Source of the DNA: JBBATK01 sp039810585 | GTDB taxonomy: Bacteria > Bacteroidota > Ignavibacteria > Kapaibacteriales > NICIL-2 | DNA: 64,000 nt | Assembly (NCBI GenBank): GCA_039810585.1 | Contig: JBDHXF010000004.1 | Location: 62,001 to 126,000 of the forward strand | Direction: 5' to 3' | In this document: positions 1 through 7,967 of the stretch, in pieces | How the letters are laid out: the number at the start of each line of letters is the position of its first letter | Numbering within the stretch: position 1 is the first letter of the stretch | Position numbers and translations under genes: made by a program | Notes under the pieces: generated by a model | Told to the model about the DNA's origin: nothing | Databases searched by the model: none | What the model saw: only the letters and a program-made list of their open reading frames with translations

Positions 1-526
1 CCCACAGCTCGATTTTAGGTTGAGCTTTTTGGCGTAAAGAGTGTAGTGAGGGCTGATATTTCTGCGCCAGAGTTTTGACTTGTGTCATAAGCTCACGTTG
101 CTTCTCGCTGATAGCCTGCATTTGATCCCGCGAGGACTGAACTTCAGGATCATCGCGTTGCAAATCACCATCGCGAACGGCCATCATTTGCTTGCGCATG
201 GTGGGCATAAGTTGTAGTCGTTGATGACGAAGATCGGCAGCCTGACTACGAAGGCTATTGAGTGTTGATAAGTCACCGGCTGACATCGAAGCATCAAATT
301 CGCTCTTCCACTCGCGCAAGGTCGGCACCACTTCTTTCTGAGCCCAGACATGGAGTTGGTCCCGCAATCCTTTGAATTTCAACGCACTTGGTCCGCCCGC
401 AAACATCCGTGACGGCGCATGCCAATGCTGCGAAGAATCTGCCGGCTGTGCTTGTAGTCCGCACCAAGCGACAACAAAAACGCCAGTGGCGAGGATAAAT
501 AATCGTGTCGTAAATCGAGTGTTCAT
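1..526 (-). CDS. Exported coiled-coil-like protein, 3' end cut by window edge
   Basis: The reading frame starts at ATG 526 and stays open to base 1, so at least 175 residues are seen and the C-terminus is missing. CAGGAG lies a few bases upstream as a ribosome binding site. The first 25 residues form a signal peptide (NTRFTTRLFILATGVF, then a hydrophobic stretch ending in LQAQ). The rest is hydrophilic, rich in Q, R, L and M, with heptad-like helices around DLRHQRLQLMPTMRKQMM and QAISEKQRELMTQVK. This resembles small periplasmic Spy/CpxP-type helical proteins, but I see no diagnostic LTxxQ motif. Function is not recognised. It lies downstream of murI on the same strand, separated by a 323-base gap with hairpins. 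Confidence 0.7.
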   Translation of the reverse strand, partial: MNTRFTTRLFILATGVFVVAWCGLQAQPADSSQHWHAPSRMFAGGPSALKFKGLRDQLHVWAQKEVVPTLREWKSEFDASMSAGDLSTLNSLRSQAADLRHQRLQLMPTMRKQMMAVRDGDLQRDDPEVQSSRDQMQAISEKQRELMTQVKTLAQKYQPSLHSLRQKAQPKIELW

Positions 527-724
527 AACTGCTCCTGAGATGTAAGGAAGTATCAATGTGGTTATAACTTGACATGCTTCAACTCGATTCTCCTCACAGA
601 ACAGCAACACAGGGGATGGAGGCATGGAGTCGGTCATGAGTGAGACATCCGAAGACCTCTGCATGTTTAACGTCCCACAGAATTGTTCACAGCTTTAACA
701 CTTTGTCGCACAAGAGGACTTTTC

Positions 725-773
725 TTCATCCTTCGCGCACTTCGTGCGCAGGAGCGTCCTGCGGGAGGATGAT
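725..773. repeat. Nested (cloverleaf-like) inverted repeats
   Basis: Outer arms TCATCCT (726-732) and AGGATGA (766-772) enclose two hairpins: GCGCAC-ttc-GTGCGC (735-749) and GCAGGA-gcg-TCCTGC (748-762), which share two bases. It lies about 80 bases beyond the murI stop codon and could act in 3'-end formation. There is no T-tract. Confidence 0.65.
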
Positions 774-799
774 GGGACCTCAAAATATCGTAGCTCATA

Positions 800-822
800 G
801 CGCCGCGAAGCGGGCACGTATT
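800..822 (+). repeat. AATACGTGC dispersed element, copy a
   Basis: GCGCCGCGAAGCGGGCACGTATT, read on the plus strand, matches the other copies in the GAAGCG...GCACGTATT part. It is a diverged copy with a small GC-rich inverted repeat, sitting 28 bases past the murI stop. Confidence 0.6.
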
Positions 823-849
823 CAACAACTCCCGAACGACAACCCGGAA

Positions 850-1665
850 TCACAGCGACTCAATATGAACCAATCGTGGAGTCGCAACATCGAAGCCCAG
901 AAATTGCTTGGCTACTTGCCGGAAGGTGGAGGGGATGTCGGTGACGTAAAAATCGATATTGGTGCTTGGCTCATCACTCGCCTCTTGCAGGTCGCCGGTG
1001 GCGCGAAGCAGACGGTGGGCTTCGAGTGCAGCATGCTGACCGGGATCGATCAGAGTGGCTTCAGGGATAGCCTCGTGTATGACATCAGCCAGGAGCGGGT
1101 AGTGGGTGCAGCCGAGCACGACGGTGTCGGCGCCGGCTTCGCGCAAGGAGCGCATATATTCTTTGGCGATGGCGCGACTGGCAGGGTGAGCCACCCAGCC
1201 CTCCTCTGCTAAGGGAACGAAGAGCGGACAGGCTTGGCCGAGCACGGTGGTCTCCGTGCCGGCAGTGGCGTGGATGGCATTGTCGTACGCGTGTGAATCA
1301 ACCGTCGCACGAGTGCCAATAATACCCACAATATGGTTTTTTGTCGAGGCACATACAGCCTGCGCACTTGGCTCGATCATGCCAATGACCGGTACCGGAG
1401 AGTGGTGTTGGATAACCGACAAAGCGACGGACGATGCGGTGTTGCAGGCAACAATAATGAGCTTCACTCCCTGACGCACCAGAAATTCCGTGCACTGTTT
1501 GGAGTAGGTCTGCACGGTTTCCGCCGATTTATTTCCGTAGGGGACCCGCGCAGTGTCGCCTAAGTACACGTAATGCTCAGACGGCATCACGTGCACCAGA
1601 TGCTTGAGCACGCTGAGACCTCCTACGCCGGAGTCGAATACACCAATGGGACGAGTTGTAGACAT
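850..1665 (-). CDS. murI: Glutamate racemase
   Basis: Interconverts L- and D-glutamate in the cytoplasm to supply D-Glu for peptidoglycan. From ATG 1665 the protein is 271 residues, the usual family length. The N-terminal GVFDSGVGGLS motif (Asp11), ACNTASS with catalytic Cys74 and GCTHYPLL with catalytic Cys186 are all present, so the enzyme should be active. An in-frame GTG at 1689 would add eight residues (HHYQTRN...), but these do not look like family sequence. Neither start has a good ribosome binding site. It follows kup on the same strand with about 33 bases between, so the two are probably cotranscribed. Confidence 0.95.
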   Translation of the reverse strand: MSTTRPIGVFDSGVGGLSVLKHLVHVMPSEHYVYLGDTARVPYGNKSAETVQTYSKQCTEFLVRQGVKLIIVACNTASSVALSVIQHHSPVPVIGMIEPSAQAVCASTKNHIVGIIGTRATVDSHAYDNAIHATAGTETTVLGQACPLFVPLAEEGWVAHPASRAIAKEYMRSLREAGADTVVLGCTHYPLLADVIHEAIPEATLIDPGQHAALEAHRLLRATGDLQEASDEPSTNIDFYVTDIPSTFRQVAKQFLGFDVATPRLVHIESL

Positions 1666-1698
1666 ATTTCGAGTCTGGTAATGATGCACGCTCCGGTT

Positions 1699-3714
1699 TT
1701 AGCTTTTTGTTTTGTGATCCTTGATCAACGTCGATTCCTTCACCAACGGTTCCTCATCGCGAACAATGGTGTAGCGAGGCGGAGCGGACACCACGAGGGG
1801 CACGTTTTCGACGCTGACGTTGCTCGTGTCGAGTCCGTAGTATTCTTGGTTTGACACCGCAAGACGATTGATGAGGAAGTAAGCGTCGAGCACCAGTTTT
1901 TCTCCCGGTGGCAGTTCGTTGTCGTTCGAGAGAAATCGTCGGAAGATCACAAAGCGGAAATCCCCCGTTTGGTTCAGTCGGCCCAGCGAGGTGTAGCGAC
2001 TGGCAATGTCGATTTCACCGCGCTTCACCATATCCTCGATCACCGCCCTGAACATGGTGTTCAAACGCGGTTCCACGCGGAATCCGAGATTGAAGCGGAC
2101 GTAGACTACGTCTACATTACGCGCTTCGCGCTGACCAATGTCAAGAATCTGAACGTTGTACGACGTGTGATAGGGCTCGTCGGTGGTGTTCACATTCACA
2201 AACCAATAAATATCCGCACGTTTGGGGGCGCGTCGCACAATAGAATCGATCGCCAATTGCTCAACTTCCGAAGGATTGGACGAGGCTGTAAGGTACACAA
2301 GGTGTGTGGCGAATTTGGGTATGGATTCGTCATGACTCAGGTTTTCAAGGAGAGGGACGAAGACGTCCAGGTCTACCATCTCTGTCAAACGACTCCGAAT
2401 TTGCTTGGATCGATAAATGATGTACATCATGATGGACAGCACCACGCCGATGGCGATGCTGAACCATCCACCCTCTACAATCTTGGGTGAGTTGGCAACG
2501 AGAAATGACAATTCAATCGTCAGAAAAATGGCGAGTGCTGCACCAATGAGAAATTTGGACGTACGCTGCTGAAGCAGATACATACTGATCAGGATGGTGG
2601 TCATCAACATCGTCAGCGTGATGGCCAATCCGTACGCCGCTTCCATGTGTTTGGACTCCTGGAAGTAGAGCACCACCACGATACATCCAAACATGAGCGA
2701 CCAGTTTAAACGCGGAATGTAGAGTTGTCCGCGCACATTGGTGGGAAACACCACCTTCGTCTTAAACCACAAACTGAGCTGCATCGCCTCGTTGATCAAG
2801 GTATAGGAACCACTGATCAAAGCCTGACTGGCGATGATGGTTGCCAGCGTGGCCAGAATAATCGAGAAGACAATCAATGGTTGAGGGATGATGGCAAAGA
2901 AAATACTGGTATCGCCCAGAGGGTGTCCGATGTGATCTAACAACCACGCACTTTGACCGGCATAACTCAACAGCAGACAGACTTTGACGTAGGTCCAGGA
3001 GACGCGAATGTTGTCACGACCGCAATGACCCAAATCCGAATACAGTGCCTCAGCACCTGTGGTGCACAGGAACACGCCTCCCAAGATGAAAAAGCCTTCG
3101 GGTTGAGACGTGATCATGTGTACGGCATAGTAGGGATTGATGGCTGCGAGAATGTGTACGTTGTGACCAATCGCCATTGCTCCGATCACCCCAATGAAGG
3201 AGAACCAGAGGAGCATCACCGGACCAAATAGTTGTCCCACACGCGCGGTTCCAAACTGCTGCATGGTAAAGAGCAAGACAAGAATGGCAATCACGATGGG
3301 TTCAGTCACCAACGTCGGCTCAAGAATTTTCAAGCCCTCAATGGCAGAGGAAACAGAGATAGGCGGTGTAATGATTCCGTCGGCTAAGAGAAAAGCTCCA
3401 CCAATAACAGCCGGGACGACCAACGAACCACGCATGCGACGCACGAGCGCATAGAGAGAAAAGATGCCTCCTTCCCCATGATTGTCTGCTCGCAGTGTTA
3501 TGAGCACATACTTGATGGTGGTCTGAAAGGTGAGTGTCCAGAACACCGCCGACAAGGCACCAAGGGCCAAATCTTCGTTAATAATGCGATTGCCGACAAT
3601 GGCTGTGATGGCGTACAAGGGCGATGTACCGATGTCTCCAAACACAATTCCCATACTGATGAGAATTCCCGCCATCGTGGCTTTGTGAAATCCATGCTGC
3701 TTCTGTGCATCCAT
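1699..3714 (-). CDS. kup: KUP-family potassium transporter
   Basis: Inner-membrane K+ uptake, probably by K+/H+ symport. The 671-residue protein starts MDAQKQHGFHKATMAG and has the family signature GIVFGDIGTSPLYA near residue 25-40, about twelve hydrophobic segments up to residue ~450, and a hydrophilic C-terminal domain of about 200 residues, as in E. coli Kup. ATG 3714 is chosen. The longer frame needs a TTG at 3744 and adds residues with no family similarity. murI lies immediately downstream. The orphan pntAB/fluC pair is transcribed divergently from the region 3715-3900. No c-di-AMP riboswitch-like structure was recognised upstream. Confidence 0.95.
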   Translation of the reverse strand: MDAQKQHGFHKATMAGILISMGIVFGDIGTSPLYAITAIVGNRIINEDLALGALSAVFWTLTFQTTIKYVLITLRADNHGEGGIFSLYALVRRMRGSLVVPAVIGGAFLLADGIITPPISVSSAIEGLKILEPTLVTEPIVIAILVLLFTMQQFGTARVGQLFGPVMLLWFSFIGVIGAMAIGHNVHILAAINPYYAVHMITSQPEGFFILGGVFLCTTGAEALYSDLGHCGRDNIRVSWTYVKVCLLLSYAGQSAWLLDHIGHPLGDTSIFFAIIPQPLIVFSIILATLATIIASQALISGSYTLINEAMQLSLWFKTKVVFPTNVRGQLYIPRLNWSLMFGCIVVVLYFQESKHMEAAYGLAITLTMLMTTILISMYLLQQRTSKFLIGAALAIFLTIELSFLVANSPKIVEGGWFSIAIGVVLSIMMYIIYRSKQIRSRLTEMVDLDVFVPLLENLSHDESIPKFATHLVYLTASSNPSEVEQLAIDSIVRRAPKRADIYWFVNVNTTDEPYHTSYNVQILDIGQREARNVDVVYVRFNLGFRVEPRLNTMFRAVIEDMVKRGEIDIASRYTSLGRLNQTGDFRFVIFRRFLSNDNELPPGEKLVLDAYFLINRLAVSNQEYYGLDTSNVSVENVPLVVSAPPRYTIVRDEEPLVKESTLIKDHKTKS

Positions 3715-3900
3715 GAGGCAATGCCCGGGTTGAAGTGAAACCAAACCACAAAACTACGGAGCATAGAGTCCACAACTGTCCACCGGATCGGAATGTGGCT
3801 AAACTTTTGGAATAGCTTAAAAAAGCCTAAATTGCCATCTGAATCCGAAGCAAAGAGCGTGTCTTTCGCTTCATTCGTACACCAACAGCGCGGAGCAGAC

Positions 3901-4212
3901 ATGTCGGACGTTCTCAATTTTGTCGGACTTCACATCGAGATGATCTACATCGTCATCTTGTCCATCTTCGTCGGTATCGAAGTGATTTCCAAAGTTCCCG
4001 CCGTTCTGCACACGCCGCTAATGTCCGGCGCCAACGCCATCCACGGCGTGGTGATCATCGGTGCCTTGATTGTGATGGGTCACACCGACCCCTCAAACAC
4101 CCCCGGCATGATTCTCGGATTCGTCGCTGTCGTTCTCGGTACCCTCAACGTGGTTGGCGGTTTTGTGGTGACCGACCGCATGCTCGAAATGTTCAAGAAA
4201 AAAGCAAAGTAA
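3901..4212 (+). CDS. pntAB: NAD(P) transhydrogenase, small membrane alpha-2 subunit (orphan)
   Basis: A 103-residue protein with three to four membrane helices. The sequence around residues 25-50 (EVISKVPAVLHTPLMSGANA, then IHGVVIIGA) is the Pnt alpha-2 signature that lines the proton channel. Start ATG 3901 is preceded by GGAG with a 5-base spacer. The longer frame from 3793 adds a non-family N-terminus. The soluble alpha-1 (PntAA) and beta (PntB) subunits, normally adjacent, are not in this window. Instead the stop codon TAA overlaps the ATG of a fluoride channel gene by one base, so the two are translationally coupled. With its partners elsewhere it would help couple the proton gradient to NADPH formation. 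Confidence 0.85.
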   Translation: MSDVLNFVGLHIEMIYIVILSIFVGIEVISKVPAVLHTPLMSGANAIHGVVIIGALIVMGHTDPSNTPGMILGFVAVVLGTLNVVGGFVVTDRMLEMFKKKAK

Positions 4213-4583
4213 TGTCAGCCCTCCTCTGGGTTGGCATCGGCGGTGCCATAGGCAGCATCCTTCGCTACTTGCTGACGACCTTCATCAGCAGCTCGCGTGA
4301 CAGCGAATTTCCCTGGGCAACATTTCTCATCAACGTCGTCGGCTCCTTTGCCATCGGCCTCGTGTATTCCCTCTCGGCTCGTAACCTCATTGGTTCAGAC
4401 CTTCGCTTGTTGCTCGCCACCGGTCTCTGCGGCGGCTTTACCACCTTCTCAACCTTCAGCACGGAGACCTTCGTATTACTTCGCGACGGACATGTAGCCT
4501 TGGCCCTACTCTACGTCGGTGGCTCCGTCCTTGCCGGCCTCCTGGCCACCACCCTCGCCTTCTGGATGCTGCGCAGCTCGTAG
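4212..4583 (+). CDS. crcB: Fluoride ion channel CrcB/FluC
   Basis: A 123-residue membrane protein with four hydrophobic helices. The family motifs are GGAIGSILRYLL at the N-terminus, the conserved Asn in FLINVVGSFAIG, and the Phe-box GGFTTFSTFSTE around residues 76-87 that forms the fluoride path. FluC works as a dual-topology dimer in the inner membrane to let fluoride leak out. The ATG at 4212 overlaps the stop of the upstream pntAB gene by one base. I looked for a fluoride riboswitch before pntAB (3715-3900) and did not recognise one. Confidence 0.95.
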   Translation: MSALLWVGIGGAIGSILRYLLTTFISSSRDSEFPWATFLINVVGSFAIGLVYSLSARNLIGSDLRLLLATGLCGGFTTFSTFSTETFVLLRDGHVALALLYVGGSVLAGLLATTLAFWMLRSS

Positions 4584-4602
4584 GACGAACAACTCGTCGC
4601 CC

Positions 4603-6120
4603 CTACTTCTTTCCCATCATGTCGGCGGCGCCGTGGAGTTGTTGTTCTTCGAAGTATCGGATGTTGTCGGCCTCGATGGCAAATCCAGTGTTATCGTAGC
4701 CGCGAGCTAGGGTTTCGCAGACGCGTTTGAGGTACTGGCTGCGCTTTGTTTCGTCTTGGATTTGGATCCAGGAGCGCTGTTTGTAGACTTGTGATAATGC
4801 AGCAATGGCCGCCTTAGGATTTCGATCGACCGAGGCTTCTGCGCGATGGATTTTTGCGACCAGTTTGCTCTCGTAGCTTGAGGCATTGAAGGCAGGTGCT
4901 TTGCCGCGACCAATGTAGCCGCTCTTCGTGAGCCGTGTACTGAGCTGTTTATTGAGTGTATTGACGGCGTCGGCAGTCGACAAATTCAGCACCTGCATGC
5001 GAGCCTTGAAGGCTGGCTTTAACGTAACCGTCACCGCCGATGGAGACGATGGGAAATGCTGTTGTTCCAATTGTTGAATGATCGACCGGGCTACGTCCAC
5101 CGTCAAATTTGTTTCCACTAATCCTAGCGCGCCGCGCAGGGCAATGCCTCCAAGAAAGCCGGTTGACTTGTTGAAGTTATTCAGGATTTGCTGGCGAATA
5201 AATTGTCCTTGATTATAACACCGTTGATAATCCCCCACCGCATAGGCCTTCCGGGTTCGCAGTACATGCAGCGTTGATGCGGCATTATCTTTAAAACCCA
5301 GCATTTCAATTAATCCTATGGCTTGCGAGAAACCCATCTCCACATAATAGTCGATGCGTCCCACACCGGCGATATCGGCAAGCTTGCGCAGATACACCTC
5401 TCTGCCTTTGTTCGAACGCAGATTGGCGAGATAATTCAGCGCGTCGCATTTAAAGCCGGCTTCCACGTGGGTGCCGCGTGGGATGGAGAAGATTTCGATG
5501 CGACCACTCGACGGCCAAATGCGCAGCACATGGTTGGCGTCAGCGTGTCTCTGTGCTACACCGATGCGCGAATCCACGCCGGTGATGGCGATGCAGATGT
5601 TGGGACCGGATGTTGGCGACGGAGTGGATTCGGAGGCGCGAATTAAACGACGTTCCGTTGCCGCATCGACTAGAGATTCTTCATTCTCGCCTCCTCCGGA
5701 GGCACGATCGCTTGTACTTGAAACAGAGCTGTTGTCAGACCTCTTTATTCCGCGTTCGCTGAGATCCGACGTAGTCGATGACGACCATTCATCTCGAGAT
5801 GACAAGCTCTGCTGCACTGCCGCTTCTTTGCGATGTTTCTTCAGCATCTCGGCAGCGAATGAGTGCAGAGCCATGGGATCGGAGGGCAGGTGTCGTGCGT
5901 TCGATAGCGAGCGCCCCTGGCGCGAGCTCTGAAGATGAGTCCTCTTGTGCGACTGCTTGGCGCGATGACCATCACGACGCGTATCGACGCGCGGCACAGC
6001 AATGAGTTCTGTGGCGAGAAGCAACAGAATCATGAGGGCTAGGCATACAGTATGGACCGGAGTCCGTATCACACAGTCGAGCGTTCGTTGGATTATTCGG
6101 CAGTCTTTGCCTCGTTCCAC
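4603..6120 (-). CDS. LytR-CpsA-Psr (LCP)-like membrane-anchored protein
   Basis: About 505 residues. An N-terminal membrane anchor (CLALMILLLLATELIAV) is followed by a Ser/Arg-rich linker of about 130 residues and then an LCP-type domain. LCP features are ITGVDSRIG (the D-x-R pair), SIPRGTHVE (usually SIPRDxYV, so the Asp is Gly here) and the later R.R...GDY.R....FIRQQ segment. LCP enzymes transfer polymers to the cell wall in Gram-positives; in this group their substrate is unknown. The C-terminal ~150 residues are helical and unrecognised. GTG 6120 overlaps the end of mazG by 28 bases; an in-frame GTG at 6072 would avoid overlap and leave a short N-terminus. The gene converges with crcB. 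Confidence 0.7.
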   Translation of the reverse strand: MERGKDCRIIQRTLDCVIRTPVHTVCLALMILLLLATELIAVPRVDTRRDGHRAKQSHKRTHLQSSRQGRSLSNARHLPSDPMALHSFAAEMLKKHRKEAAVQQSLSSRDEWSSSTTSDLSERGIKRSDNSSVSSTSDRASGGGENEESLVDAATERRLIRASESTPSPTSGPNICIAITGVDSRIGVAQRHADANHVLRIWPSSGRIEIFSIPRGTHVEAGFKCDALNYLANLRSNKGREVYLRKLADIAGVGRIDYYVEMGFSQAIGLIEMLGFKDNAASTLHVLRTRKAYAVGDYQRCYNQGQFIRQQILNNFNKSTGFLGGIALRGALGLVETNLTVDVARSIIQQLEQQHFPSSPSAVTVTLKPAFKARMQVLNLSTADAVNTLNKQLSTRLTKSGYIGRGKAPAFNASSYESKLVAKIHRAEASVDRNPKAAIAALSQVYKQRSWIQIQDETKRSQYLKRVCETLARGYDNTGFAIEADNIRYFEEQQLHGAADMMGKK

Positions 6121-6968
6121 CAGACATCCATTTCGGCAAGGGTCATATCACTCAAGGCCCGTCCTTGCTCCCGGGCTTTGTCCTCGATATACTGAAAACG
6201 ACGCGTAAACTTATTCGTCGTTACCTGCAATGCTTCTTCGGCAACAATGTTTTCAAATCGTCCGGCGTTCACCAGCGCAAAGAGCAGATCACCAAACTCC
6301 TCAGTAGTAGCAATGCGATTCTGCTCAAGGATTTCTTGCTTGAATTCCTGCAGCTCCTCTTCCACTTTGAGCCACACGTCGTGTCGCTCATCCCAATCAA
6401 ATCCCACGTTCGCTGCCTTTTCCTGCGTGCGCTGCGCGCGAAGCAGAGCCGGGAGTTGCTTGGGGACGCCTTCGAGGATGGAACGACGTCCCTCCTTCAT
6501 TTTTTGCGTTTCCCAATTCTGCAACACTTGTTCAGTGCCGCTCGCCGTCGCGTCGCCAAACACATGCGGATGTCGGTGCACCAGCTTTGCTGACACACGC
6601 TCGATCACATCGCGCAGACAAAACGCTCCTCGCTCTTCCGCCAGCACCGAGTGCATCACCACGTGAAGGAGCAGATCGCCTAACTCTTTGGAAAACTCCT
6701 TGTCGTTCTTCTCGCGAATAGCATCAAGCGTCTCGTAGGCCTCCTCAATCAACAAGTGCGAAATCGACTCGTGTGTTTGTTCGCGATCCCACGGACAATC
6801 CGTCCGCAGAATGCGCACGATCTCCACGAAAGCGGAAAATTGATCTAAAACAGAGTCCGGCTGTGCCGGCTGAGGAACCTCGCGTGCCATAAGCGTGTAC
6901 GTGTCGATGAGAGATGCAGCAAAATTGCGCAGCTCCGGCTCAACACCCAAAGTTGATTGCAAAGCCAC
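6093..6968 (-). CDS. mazG: Nucleoside triphosphate pyrophosphohydrolase MazG
   Basis: Hydrolyses NTPs and dNTPs to NMP and PPi, a house-cleaning enzyme that also lowers (p)ppGpp effects in E. coli. There are two tandem MazG domains. The first has CPWDREQTHESISHLLIEE and EELGD-type metal-binding acidic residues (KELGDLLLHVVMHS). The second has WDERHDVWLKVEEELQEF and EEFGDLLFALVN. The 291-residue frame begins with GTG 6968; ATG 6890 would give 265 residues, matching E. coli MazG (263), and is the main alternative. Neither has a clear ribosome binding site. It sits between rpe and the LCP-like gene on the same strand. Confidence 0.93.
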   Translation of the reverse strand: MALQSTLGVEPELRNFAASLIDTYTLMAREVPQPAQPDSVLDQFSAFVEIVRILRTDCPWDREQTHESISHLLIEEAYETLDAIREKNDKEFSKELGDLLLHVVMHSVLAEERGAFCLRDVIERVSAKLVHRHPHVFGDATASGTEQVLQNWETQKMKEGRRSILEGVPKQLPALLRAQRTQEKAANVGFDWDERHDVWLKVEEELQEFKQEILEQNRIATTEEFGDLLFALVNAGRFENIVAEEALQVTTNKFTRRFQYIEDKAREQGRALSDMTLAEMDVWWNEAKTAE

Positions 6969-7139
6969 ACACGGGGAAATACGTAGTACTACGTGTTCAG
7001 CATCTGTGCCAGGAGCTCATTTGACGTTGCGTGTGGAGTCAAGCGTTGTCACCGTGTACACACAGTTGAGGTCGCAACGAATGCACGAGGTGTACCTGAG
7101 AGGAACGTGTGGAGGCGTTGTGCGGAACCTGCCATATTC

Positions 7140-7811
7140 TCAAACAAGTGGAGCAATGGCGTGTCTCATCGCTGTGAGATTAGTGCTGAGATCGCCGGAG
7201 AAGAGGGCGTTGCCGCTGACCACGATGGACGCACCGGCGCGGACGATCTCGCCCACGTTGTCGTGGTTCACTCCGCCGTCCACTTCAATCTGCACCTTCT
7301 CATATCCATGCACATCCAGCCAGGCACGAAGTGTACGGGCGCGTTCGAGGAAATCGGGAATAAAGCGCTGTCCCCCAAATCCGGGATTGACAGACATCAG
7401 CAGAATAAAATCGCAGTGTGGTGCTGCGGCAAAGGCGTAGTCAAGCGGAGTGGCCGGATTAAGCACTGCGCCCGCTTTGCAGCCACCTTCGCGGATCATG
7501 CTGAGCGTGCGGTGCAGATGAGCACACACTTCCACGTGCACCGAAATCCACGACGCACCGGCTTCGATGAAGGACGCGATGTAGCGGTCGGGATCTGCAA
7601 TCATTAAATGACAATCCAAAGGCAGCGAGGTTTGAGCTCGAAGTGCTTTCACTACCGGTGGTCCGATGGTGATGTTGGGCACAAAATGACCATCCATCAC
7701 ATCCACGTGCAAGACATCGGCACCGGCCTGCTCGCAGCGCTTGATCTCATCACCCAATCGGGCGAAGTCTGCGGAGAGTAAGGAGGGAGCGATGAGCACG
7801 GGATGATTCAT
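7140..7811 (-). CDS. rpe: Ribulose-phosphate 3-epimerase
   Basis: Interconverts ribulose 5-phosphate and xylulose 5-phosphate in the pentose phosphate pathway. The 223-residue TIM-barrel protein has the family motifs IAPSLLSADFARLG at the N-terminus, HVDVMDGHFVPNIT with metal ligands His and Asp, LDCHLMI, MSVNPGFGGQRFI, and VDGGVNHDN with the second metal Asp. All catalytic residues are present. The ATG is at 7811. It lies downstream of the Lon-type protease gene on the same strand, with a 156-base gap that contains a palindromic dispersed element. Confidence 0.97.
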   Translation of the reverse strand: MNHPVLIAPSLLSADFARLGDEIKRCEQAGADVLHVDVMDGHFVPNITIGPPVVKALRAQTSLPLDCHLMIADPDRYIASFIEAGASWISVHVEVCAHLHRTLSMIREGGCKAGAVLNPATPLDYAFAAAPHCDFILLMSVNPGFGGQRFIPDFLERARTLRAWLDVHGYEKVQIEVDGGVNHDNVGEIVRAGASIVVSGNALFSGDLSTNLTAMRHAIAPLV

Positions 7812-7929
7812 GATTCAAGCGTTGGTGTATATCTGCAAAATAACGTCGCATCCGGTGTCGGCAAGGTTCGCGTCACACCGGCGCAATGAGTTGGTTGTCA
7901 GCGACGACTGTCGTCAATGACTGATTTTA

Positions 7930-7957
7930 ATACGTGCGGCCTGCAAGCCGCACGTAT
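7930..7957. repeat. AATACGTGC dispersed element, copy b (palindrome)
   Basis: Eleven-base arms ATACGTGCGGC and GCCGCACGTAT flank a six-base centre. To its left (7913-7929) is a leader containing GTCGTCA and GATTTT that is shared with other copies. It lies 11 bases past the stop of the Lon-type protease gene. Confidence 0.75.
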
Positions 7958-7967
7958 CATCATGTGG

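Larger units (their letters stand above)
527..849. other. Intergenic region with nested hairpins and a dispersed repeat
   Basis: No convincing gene is seen between the truncated gene on the left and murI. The gap holds the nested palindrome at 725-773 and one copy of the AATACGTGC element at 800-822. The left part (527-600) probably carries the promoter of the leftmost gene, but no promoter could be assigned with confidence. Confidence 0.6.

Noticed and set aside
640..1212. Plus-strand open frame across murI
   Set aside because: It is the shadow of murI with no protein-like composition; murI on the other strand has all catalytic residues.
3715..3900. Fluoride or c-di-AMP riboswitch before pntAB-crcB or kup
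   Set aside because: The conserved core of either class was not recognised; only a weak A-rich inverted repeat is seen.
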